12,913 nucleotides of DNA from assembly GCA_964370235.1 (NCBI GenBank), contig CAYJIL010000066.1, forward strand, positions 1 through 12,913, in the 5' to 3' direction. The notes below the pieces were generated by a model. It was not told the DNA's origin, made no database searches, and was given only the letters and a program-made list of their open reading frames with translations. The DNA comes from CAYJIL01 sp964370235 (GTDB lineage: Bacteria; Bacteroidota; Bacteroidia; Bacteroidales; Rikenellaceae). The stretch's first letter is position 1. Each line of letters starts with the position of its first letter. The position numbers were made by a program, and so were the translations under genes. Shown one piece after another: positions 7,124-12,913 of the stretch.

Positions 7124-8629
7124 TTAGAATTGGAAGTAGATAAATGGTGCAATTTCAGACGATTTCACCTGCATTACAAGCCAAATAGCAGCAACAAGTG
7201 CTAGCCCAATCACAGCGATTGGGAGCCTTGATGCACGCTTGTAGTATGCTCTTTCCCACGATGCAGGCAAAAAATGTAGCACATAGCCTATCGCCATTAA
7301 TAAAAATACTCCTTTGTACCCAGATACGATTGTTGGAATGTTGGACAGCGACAGGTCGGTGAATATTTTGTATATCATTGCTCTAGCAATATTCATGTCG
7401 GCTGCTCTAAAGAATATCCATGCAAAAGCAACTAGATGAAACGTGATAACGATTCCTAGGAGCCTGCGTGGGCGGCTCATTTGGTGACCCATGGTTTTGA
7501 ATGAGCCGAAACGCTCCATAAACCATTTGTGCACCGCTAGCGATAGTCCATGAATTGCTCCCCATATAATAAATCGAACGGCAGCACCATGCCACAATCC
7601 ACCCAGTAGCATGGTAATAATTAGGTTTAGATAGGTGCGAAGCCTGCCTTTTCGGTTACCACCAAGCGAAATATATAGATAATCTTTTAGCCAGCTCGAT
7701 AGCGAAATATGCCATCTGCGCCAAAACTCGGTGATGGTAGCCGACTTGTATGGCGAGTTAAAGTTGTCGTTAAAATGGAATCCTAGCAACAGTGCAATAC
7801 CTATTGCCATGTCTGTATAACCCGAAAAATCGCAATAAATTTGTAGTGTATATCCATATAAACCTAGCAGATTTTCGGCTCCGCTATACAAAGTTGGGTT
7901 GTCAAAAACTCTATCAACAAAGTTAAGGCTAATATAGTCAGATATGACTGCCTTTTTGAAGAGACCCGATATAATAAGCAAAAAACCCTTGGTAAACATT
8001 CGGCGTGTAACGAACACCGGGTTGTGGTATATTTGTGGAATAAAGTCACGTGCACGCACAATTGGGCCTGCTACAAGTTGGGGGAAGAACGATAGGTAAA
8101 ACAGATAATCTATCCAGCGATCAACGGGTTTTATTCTCTTTCGGTATATGTCGATAACATAACTCATCGACTGAAACGTAAAAAACGACACACCAACGGG
8201 CAGGAATATATTGCTCATAGCCAGCGGATCGCCTGAGTGTAGGTTGTTAAACAGATCGATAAGTAGATTGGTATATTTAAAATAGCATAGTATCCCCAAA
8301 TTGATTACCAGCGAAAGTATCACTAGCATTTTGCGCTTGAGCTTGTCGCTCATGCTGTACATAAGGTGCGAAATTGCAAAATCACTAGCCGACAAAAACA
8401 ACAAAATCAAAAAATACATTCCGCTACTTTTGTAGTAGAATGCAAGCGAAAATAGCGTAACATACACTATTCTTGCTCTCAGTCGGTTTTGTAGCAGTTG
8501 GTAAAATCCTGCAAATGCAGCAAACAGAAAAAGGAACAACCCCGACGAAAAAAGCAGGGGTTGCTCCATGTTATATTTGAATAGCCCAATGAGCTTATCT
8601 AGTGTTGTTGCAATATCTAGTGGTAACAT
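7124..8629 (-). CDS. MBOAT-family O-acyltransferase (AlgI/DltB type)
   Basis: This is a polytopic inner-membrane enzyme of the family that moves acyl groups across the membrane to modify an exported polymer (alginate acetylation by AlgI, teichoic acid D-alanylation by DltB); the substrate here is unknown. The 501-residue form has about ten or more hydrophobic segments. Family signatures are YCDFSGYTDMAIG (near 265-277), FWRRWHISLSSWLKDYLYI (302-320), GGNRKGR, the catalytic-type histidine in GGLWHG (H347), a second in WGAIHG (H360), and the C-terminal FIYFQF. The frame opens at 8686, but a perfect promoter -7 box covers those first codons, so the ATG at 8629 (MLPLDIATT) is chosen. The usual partner, an AlgJ/AlgX-like SGNH protein, is absent from the window. 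The stop codon is 4 bp from that of mfd. Confidence 0.9.
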   Translation of the reverse strand: MLPLDIATTLDKLIGLFKYNMEQPLLFSSGLFLFLFAAFAGFYQLLQNRLRARIVYVTLFSLAFYYKSSGMYFLILLFLSASDFAISHLMYSMSDKLKRKMLVILSLVINLGILCYFKYTNLLIDLFNNLHSGDPLAMSNIFLPVGVSFFTFQSMSYVIDIYRKRIKPVDRWIDYLFYLSFFPQLVAGPIVRARDFIPQIYHNPVFVTRRMFTKGFLLIISGLFKKAVISDYISLNFVDRVFDNPTLYSGAENLLGLYGYTLQIYCDFSGYTDMAIGIALLLGFHFNDNFNSPYKSATITEFWRRWHISLSSWLKDYLYISLGGNRKGRLRTYLNLIITMLLGGLWHGAAVRFIIWGAIHGLSLAVHKWFMERFGSFKTMGHQMSRPRRLLGIVITFHLVAFAWIFFRAADMNIARAMIYKIFTDLSLSNIPTIVSGYKGVFLLMAIGYVLHFLPASWERAYYKRASRLPIAVIGLALVAAIWLVMQVKSSEIAPFIYFQF

Positions 8630-8674
8630 ATAGGCTAGATGGGGGTAAAATTTTACTACAAAAATAAAGTGTAG

Positions 8675-8705
8675 CAAAGATACCATATATATCTAAGCAT
8701 GCAAA
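8675..8705 (-). promoter_or_regulatory. Promoter of the MBOAT gene
   Basis: On the minus strand TTTG (8702-8705), exactly 19 nt, then TATCTTTG (8675-8682) is a full Bacteroidetes promoter. Transcription would start near 8670, downstream of the in-frame ATG at 8686, which therefore cannot be used from this promoter. This decides the start at 8629. Confidence 0.8.
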
Positions 8706-8752
8706 TATCAGCGAGCAATATATTTTATAAAATTATTATTAGTGTTTGGTAA

Positions 8753-8806
8753 AATTTAGGGTCGAATTAATGTGTACCATATTTGCTCTATCACACCTAA
8801 ATTCGA
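8753..8806 (-). repeat. Overlapping inverted repeats between the SDR and MBOAT genes
   Basis: On the plus strand AATTTAGG (8753-8760) pairs with CCTAAATT (8796-8803), and TCGAATT (8762-8768) pairs with AATTCGA (8800-8806). The right arms overlap by four bases, so only one pairing can form at a time. The site lies about 50-100 bp upstream of the MBOAT promoter and about 85 bp after the SDR stop. It could be an operator, a weak SDR terminator or chance AT-rich symmetry. Apart from this and the promoter I see nothing in the 260-bp spacer. Confidence 0.4.
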
Positions 8807-8889
8807 TTTTTGTGAACTCATAAATTGTACCCCGAACTTAATTTATATTTTCATTGTAACTCGATTAAGATATAGTGAATGCACATAGC

Positions 8890-9747
8890 TTAGTTTTTTC
8901 TTTTAATCAACATCAAAAAACTATCAACATCGGGCGAACGAAACAGGTAGCCACTGTCGAGTAGCTTTTGTGGTTTGCCACAACCTGCTGCCGTTATGAG
9001 CAGTGCTCCTTCGCCCACTATAAATTCAATTAACGATGGAGGTATTGCAATAGTTAGTAGGCTAGAGTAGTGTCTCGATAGCTTGTAGCCCAAATCTTTC
9101 ATGGTGCTAGAGCTTGGTGCACACATGTTTACAGCTCCCGATATGTCTTGGTTTTCGATAATGTGAACTATTGCACCCACTACATCTTCTAGATCTATCC
9201 ACGAAAAATCTTTTGTCGAGCCCACCACAAAATTAAGCCCTAGCTTTGCACCTTTTGCCATTTTGGGAAATGCTCCACCTCGTGTACTTAGTACTACACC
9301 CAATCGCAATATTGCCAATCGCACCGATTTATCTACCCTGCTAGCGGCATGCTCCCAGTCTTGGCAAATATCTGCCAAAAAACCGCTACCTCGCTCATAG
9401 CTATTGTCAAAGTGACAGCCATTAGAAGGATACACGCCCACTGCCGATGTGCTAATTAGTAGCTTTATGTTAGAGCATTTGTTAATGGCAGCCACTAGGC
9501 GGTTGGTTGTCTCTAGCCTGCTAGAGCGAATTTCTTGCTTGGCACTTTGTGTCCATAGCCTAAATATCGATGCTCCTGCAAGATTAATAACTACATGAAC
9601 GCTAGATAATTCGTTAGTGAGCCTTTCGAAATTACGCTCCTCAAATAATTCTCGTTGCAAAGCAACCACCTTGTGATTGTTGTTGGTTAGCACCTCTCTT
9701 AGTCGTGTACCCACCAGCCCACTTGCACCCGTAATAGCAATTTTCAT
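8890..9747 (-). CDS. TIGR01777-type NAD(P)-binding epimerase (SDR family)
   Basis: This is an atypical short-chain dehydrogenase/reductase with an NAD(P)-binding Rossmann fold, of the YfcH/SDR39U1 kind; the substrate is unknown and the protein is predicted cytoplasmic. At 285 residues it is slightly shorter than the family's usual 300 or so. It shows GASGLVG at 7-13, the second-strand INLAGASI near 54-61, STSAVGVYPSNG near 99-110, LRLGVVLSTRGGAFPKM near 146-162, FSWIDLEDVVGAI near 180-192, and the C-terminal QKLLDSGYLFRSP typical of the group. The start at 9747 places the glycine motif right at the N-terminus as expected. It is divergent from priA and lies upstream of, but is separately promoted from, the MBOAT gene. 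Confidence 0.9.
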   Translation of the reverse strand: MKIAITGASGLVGTRLREVLTNNNHKVVALQRELFEERNFERLTNELSSVHVVINLAGASIFRLWTQSAKQEIRSSRLETTNRLVAAINKCSNIKLLISTSAVGVYPSNGCHFDNSYERGSGFLADICQDWEHAASRVDKSVRLAILRLGVVLSTRGGAFPKMAKGAKLGLNFVVGSTKDFSWIDLEDVVGAIVHIIENQDISGAVNMCAPSSSTMKDLGYKLSRHYSSLLTIAIPPSLIEFIVGEGALLITAAGCGKPQKLLDSGYLFRSPDVDSFLMLIKRKN

Positions 9748-9770
9748 AGTATTAGGTTTTTATCTACTAC

Positions 9771-9778
9771 CAAAGATA
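9771..9778 (-). promoter_or_regulatory. Probable -7 box of the SDR epimerase gene
   Basis: The minus strand reads TATCTTTG, a perfect TAnnTTTG, 23 nt before the ATG at 9747. The -33 region has only T-rich sequence without a clean TTTG. The predicted 5' leader is about 15-20 nt. Confidence 0.6.
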
Positions 9779-9864
9779 CAAATAATATGCCTATATATAA
9801 ATGTAGGAGCAGATATGATGTGTGTTAATTCGATTCAAAATTTTACAAGACACTAATAATTACC

Positions 9865-9872
9865 TATCTTTG
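9865..9872 (+). promoter_or_regulatory. Probable priA -7 box, giving a leaderless mRNA
   Basis: TATCTTTG matches the Bacteroidetes -7 consensus and is the only such match on the plus strand between the SDR start and priA. Its last G is also the first base of an in-frame GTG, so GTG initiation is unlikely; the ATG at 9878 lies where transcription itself should begin. The -33 element is poor (TTTTA near 9841-9845). Confidence 0.6.
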
Positions 9873-9877
9873 TGCTT

Positions 9878-12097
9878 ATGTTCGCCGAAATTATACTTCC
9901 GTTAGCTGCCTCGTCTAGGCTTAGCTACCACATCCCTCAGTCGCTTGAGGGGCTTGTCTCTGTTGGCTCTCTGGTGAGAGTTCCAATGGGTAAGAGCAGT
10001 GTGCAACGAGGTATCGTTGTGGATATTGGTCAAAATAGTCAAGATATAGAGAGTAGCTATCGAGATATTATTTCGGTAGAACGAAGCATGGTGGTAGATT
10101 CTTTGCAGCTAAAGATGTGGGATTGGGTGAGCCAATATTACTGCTGCTCTAGCGGATATACTATGCGTCGTTTTTTGCCAACGCCCATGTGGGGTAAGGT
10201 TGCCGATGTTGAACCGCAGCCACTTGTAGCCGATACTATCGAGCTAGTTAAGCTAAAAGCGGACAACGACGACGAACTTGCTACACTATTTGATAGCATT
10301 AAAAAATCGAAAATACAATCTCATGCGCTTTCGCAAATTGTCGAAATGGGTATAGCCAATCAAGGCTATATTACTATTCCCTTGCATAGGCTCAAAGAGT
10401 GTAATGTTAGTCGCACTACACTTCGTCAAATGCAAAAACGTGAGATTCTTGATATAGTGCTAGCGTCTAATCCTGCTATCTATTACGATGACGCTAATCT
10501 GTTAAAAAGACCATATAGCGAAGATTATACACAAGAGCTAGAGCAGATGCTAGAGCCGGGTGTGACAACGTTAATAGAGGGGTGCGCACAAAATCGTAGC
10601 CAATTACTTGTCTCTATTGTCGAAAGGCTCATGTCTGTTGACAAAGATTGCCGAGTATTAATTTTAGTGGCTGATAGTCGTGATGGCGAGGCTATTATAG
10701 ATATTCTGCGTCGTGAATTACCATACCATATTATCCCCTACTTTGGCTCTATGTCAACTCAAGCACGTTCTCGTAGCTACCTAGCACTACTAGAACAGGG
10801 TGGTAAATCAATTATAGTTGGGACACGAGAGGCGGTGGGGTTGCCACTAAATTCTCTATCGGGCATAATCGTAGAAAATGAACATAGTAACGCATATAAA
10901 CAAAACCATACACCTCCGCTTTTTCATGCACGTGATTCGGCAGTAATGCTAGGTCAGTTACATAGTGCAGCAGTAGTGCTTATGAGCGAAACACCATCGC
11001 TAGAGACTATGCACAATGTTGCCGAGGGTAAATATATGTTACATCAATTAGGCGTGCGCACATCGCCCAAAGTTACCATCATCGATCGCCGCTCAATAGC
11101 AAGAGACGAGAAACGAGGTGTGGGCGAAGATAGCCACACCCGATATATAAGTAATTATCTACACCAAAAAATAGTGCAAACGCTAGAGCAGGGTGAGCGT
11201 GTTTTGCTATACCATGCACGACGAGGGTTTTCGCAATATATGTTGTGTATAGAGTGTGGCGAGGTGGCTCGCTGCCCCAAGTGCAATGTTTCGCTCACAT
11301 ACCATAAGGCAAAAGGTGCGCTCGATTGTCACTATTGTGACTATTCAATCCCCATGCGTGGGGTTTGTCCATCGTGCCAAAGTGCAAATATAAAGCTCAA
11401 AGGTGTTGGAACCGAGAATATCGAAGAACGAGTTGCCGAGGCATTTCCTTTGGCATCGATCTGCCGCATCGATAGCGACACCAAAAAGAGTGTTACACTA
11501 GCCGATAGTGCCGATATTGTGATTGGCACACAGATGGTGCGCCCAAATAGATGGGAACACAAGTTTGCCCTTTCTGCCATTATTAATAGCGATACGCTCT
11601 TGAATATTCCCGACTTTAGGGCTACCGAGCGTGCAATGCAAACTATTGCCGATGTAAAGATGATGACTGCCGCTGGTGGCGAATTGGTGGTGCAAGGTAC
11701 GCTCGATCAAACACAGTTCCCCATGATGATACGTGCCCCATATCGAGATATTTATCCATCGCAAATAACCGAGCGCAAGATTTTTGCATATCCACCCATC
11801 ACCAAGATGATTGCTATTCTGCTGAGTCATAAACTACAAGACAAAGTTATTGCAGTGGGTAATTTTATTTATGGCGAATTACGCAAAGACCTAGCCTCGC
11901 GAGTATCACCGCTCGAAGCCCCGTTTGTAGAGTTTTCGTCGGGCGAATACCATCGTCATTTATTAGTAAAAATCGAACGAACTCTACCTGCAGCACGAGT
12001 AAAAGATCGCATCGAACAAGTTATCGCCTTGGCATATGGTGAGAGTAACTTTAGAGGGTTCAAGGTCTTGATAGATGTAGACCCCAAGCAAACCTAG
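9878..12097 (+). CDS. priA: Primosomal protein N' (PriA) with degenerate helicase motifs
   Basis: PriA recognises abandoned replication forks and loads the replicative helicase. This 739-residue form is shorter than the 800 or more typical of Bacteroides PriA. Intact parts are the N-terminal 3'-fork-binding domain (MFAEIILPLAASSRLSYHIP, about 1-100), a winged-helix-like region (about 140-195), eight zinc cysteines (C457, C460, C466, C469, C484, C487, C497, C500), FRATER (580-585) and the C-terminal domain with FAYPP (636-640). The ATPase motifs are broken. Walker A reads GCAQNRSQ at 235-242 instead of GxTGSGKT, DEEH is ENEH at 333-336, motif III is SETPS instead of SATPS, TQMV is followed by RPNRWEHK instead of a KG.DF segment, and the motif VI arginines are gone (DVKMMTAA near 592-599). 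The frame is clean, so it is not a decaying pseudogene. It probably acts as a non-helicase primosome assembly factor, as proposed for actinobacterial PriA. Confidence 0.93.
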   Translation: MFAEIILPLAASSRLSYHIPQSLEGLVSVGSLVRVPMGKSSVQRGIVVDIGQNSQDIESSYRDIISVERSMVVDSLQLKMWDWVSQYYCCSSGYTMRRFLPTPMWGKVADVEPQPLVADTIELVKLKADNDDELATLFDSIKKSKIQSHALSQIVEMGIANQGYITIPLHRLKECNVSRTTLRQMQKREILDIVLASNPAIYYDDANLLKRPYSEDYTQELEQMLEPGVTTLIEGCAQNRSQLLVSIVERLMSVDKDCRVLILVADSRDGEAIIDILRRELPYHIIPYFGSMSTQARSRSYLALLEQGGKSIIVGTREAVGLPLNSLSGIIVENEHSNAYKQNHTPPLFHARDSAVMLGQLHSAAVVLMSETPSLETMHNVAEGKYMLHQLGVRTSPKVTIIDRRSIARDEKRGVGEDSHTRYISNYLHQKIVQTLEQGERVLLYHARRGFSQYMLCIECGEVARCPKCNVSLTYHKAKGALDCHYCDYSIPMRGVCPSCQSANIKLKGVGTENIEERVAEAFPLASICRIDSDTKKSVTLADSADIVIGTQMVRPNRWEHKFALSAIINSDTLLNIPDFRATERAMQTIADVKMMTAAGGELVVQGTLDQTQFPMMIRAPYRDIYPSQITERKIFAYPPITKMIAILLSHKLQDKVIAVGNFIYGELRKDLASRVSPLEAPFVEFSSGEYHRHLLVKIERTLPAARVKDRIEQVIALAYGESNFRGFKVLIDVDPKQT

Positions 12098-12119
12098 TTG
12101 TGCTGTGTAATTTGTAAAT

Positions 12120-12277
12120 GAAACTGTCTCAAAAACATTTTTGTCACTTCCTGAATCGCATAAATACTCACGTACTCCAGTACGCTCCGTTTTATGCTCA
12201 TCACGAAGCCCCAAAACTGAATTTTGATACAAATTTCTCACAAAAGAGGCTGCTTCGAATTAATTCGAGACAGCCTC
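12120..12277. repeat. Palindromic intergenic element, REP/MITE-like
   Basis: Most of the gap between priA and the barrel gene forms one imperfect palindrome centred at 12177-12178. From the centre outward the arms are CGTACT/AGTACG (12171-12176 with 12179-12184), GCATAAA/TTTATGC (12158-12164 with 12191-12197), CTTC/GAAG (12147-12150 with 12205-12208) and, shifted by one base, 12126-12145 with 12211-12230 (15 of 20 match). GAAA/TTTC closes it at 12120 and 12237. The terminator hairpin at 12246-12277 follows, and its end GAGACAGCCTC is complementary at 9 of 11 positions to GAAACTGTCTC at 12120-12130, like terminal inverted repeats. No coding capacity or transposase is present. Copy number elsewhere in the genome is unknown. 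Confidence 0.7.
12242..12277 (-). terminator. Terminator of the barrel gene
   Basis: On the minus strand GAGGCTG and CAGCCTC close a hairpin whose interior holds the perfect 14-bp palindrome TCGAATTAATTCGA (12255-12268). TTTTGTG follows. It begins about 15 nt after the barrel gene stop. On the plus strand the hairpin may also stop priA transcripts, though no T run follows on that side. Confidence 0.65.
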
Positions 12278-12292
12278 GTAGCCTATAAATTG

Positions 12293-12892
12293 TTATTTTA
12301 TAATCTTGAACGATACTCCTATATTAAACATATTGTTGCTGGTGTCAAACTTTTCGTAGCTATTCCCTGCGGCTCTATCCTCGTCAATATCCGACGAATT
12401 TGATAATCCAAGGCTGTAAGCCGCCGATACTCTAAATCGACACAGTTCATAAAATAGCTTGAATCTAAGTCCTGAGTCAAATTTATTTAGCTTATGCACT
12501 ATTACACCTCCAAGGTATCTGGCATAATTGTTTTCGTCAAGCGAAAATGCAAAATATGTACCCACAGCACCATGTAGTCCTTTGTATATTCTGGCATTAA
12601 AATCAATAGGGATTGCAACGAAATTTGAACGCTCCTCAAGATAATCTGGAGTTCCAATTTGATAGAACTGCAAACCAGCATCAACCGATAGAATATCTGT
12701 AAAGTTATAACCTGTCGTAACTTCAAAATTGTAGGTGTTAACAGATTCTGAGCTGAATGGTGATTCACCATAAGAGTTGGTAAAATTTAATCCTGCACCA
12801 ACATTTATACCTCTCCATTTTTTAAGATTCTCTTGTCCATAAACTAGAGTTGTCGCCACAGTGAGCAGCGATAAAAGTAGTAGCTTTTTCAT
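12293..12892 (-). CDS. Small outer-membrane beta-barrel protein
   Basis: The function is unknown beyond the fold class. The 199-residue precursor starts with a signal peptide (MKKLLLLSLLTVATTLVYG, likely cut before QEN at about residue 20). The rest is a series of alternating polar and apolar strands rich in aromatic residues and glycine, for example INVGAGLNFTNSYG, YNFEVTTGYNFT, LSVDAGLQFYQIG, AVGTYFAFSL and a last strand MFNIGVSFKIIK. This pattern fits the porin-like outer-membrane barrel families common in Bacteroidetes, probably with about eight strands. The final residue is lysine rather than the usual aromatic. Its promoter is beyond the window; only 21 bp precede the ATG. It converges on priA across the palindromic element and ends at its own terminator. 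Confidence 0.8.
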   Translation of the reverse strand: MKKLLLLSLLTVATTLVYGQENLKKWRGINVGAGLNFTNSYGESPFSSESVNTYNFEVTTGYNFTDILSVDAGLQFYQIGTPDYLEERSNFVAIPIDFNARIYKGLHGAVGTYFAFSLDENNYARYLGGVIVHKLNKFDSGLRFKLFYELCRFRVSAAYSLGLSNSSDIDEDRAAGNSYEKFDTSNNMFNIGVSFKIIK

Positions 12893-12913
12893 AATTATGA
12901 TATTTAGTTAATA

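Noticed and set aside
9872..9880. GTG at 9872 as the priA start
   Set aside because: It is the last base of the -7 promoter box and would not be transcribed; homologous N-termini begin at about MFAEI.
9878..12097. priA as a pseudogene
   Set aside because: There are no stops or frameshifts in 739 codons, all eight zinc cysteines are kept, and both terminal domains read normally. Decay would not spare these while altering only ATPase residues.
11984..12241. 85-codon minus-strand frame running from the palindromic element into priA
   Set aside because: Its first half is the palindrome read as codons and its second half is antisense to the priA C-terminus. No protein family is recognisable, and both templates have other explanations.
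1..12913. CRISPR array, toxin-antitoxin pair, phage or insertion sequence genes
   Set aside because: I looked for regular direct repeats, small paired frames and transposase or integrase motifs and saw none; the only mobile-like feature is the palindromic element at 12120-12277.

Overview
The window looks like a chromosomal segment of a Bacteroidetes bacterium, most likely order Bacteroidales. The evidence is promoters of the phylum's own type (a -7 box TAnnTTTG, several with TTTG 19-20 nt upstream), weak or absent Shine-Dalgarno sequences, AT-rich spacers, and family-level protein features such as an RNase G with an insertion in its S1 domain. GC is moderate (low 40s by eye). Genus cannot be decided from the sequence alone. 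There is no integrase, transposase, phage gene or CRISPR array: this is core genome with a few odd elements.

Layout. 1-2000: two identical tRNA-Val(UAC) genes face outward, each with its own terminator, and bracket a divergent pair, galE (UDP-glucose 4-epimerase, minus) and rplS (ribosomal protein L19, plus). The plus tRNA seems to be read from the rplS promoter through an intergenic hairpin; the minus tRNA has its own promoter. 2000-7119: a plus-strand operon of rng (RNase E/G family) and mfd (transcription-repair coupling factor), 11 bp apart, behind a structured leader of about 100 nt with two mini-ORFs. 7124-9747: two minus-strand genes, an MBOAT O-acyltransferase and upstream of it a TIGR01777-type SDR epimerase, each with its own promoter. 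9878-12097: priA, divergent from the SDR gene and apparently on a leaderless mRNA. 12120-12277: a long imperfect palindrome next to a terminator hairpin, between convergent genes. 12293-12892: a small outer-membrane beta-barrel protein, minus strand.

The most notable observation is PriA. The zinc-binding cysteines, N-terminal DNA-binding region and C-terminal domain are intact in a clean 739-codon frame, yet helicase motifs I, II, III, V and VI have each lost their key residues. It is probably an ATPase-dead, structural primosome loader. Second are the rng leader, which has mutually exclusive stems plus a chain of mini-ORFs linked by ATGA overlaps (candidate autoregulation), and the 158-bp palindromic element after priA. 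The remaining genes look ordinary. rplS, rng, mfd and priA serve translation, RNA turnover, repair and replication restart; galE and the MBOAT protein serve sugar-nucleotide supply and surface-polymer acylation.
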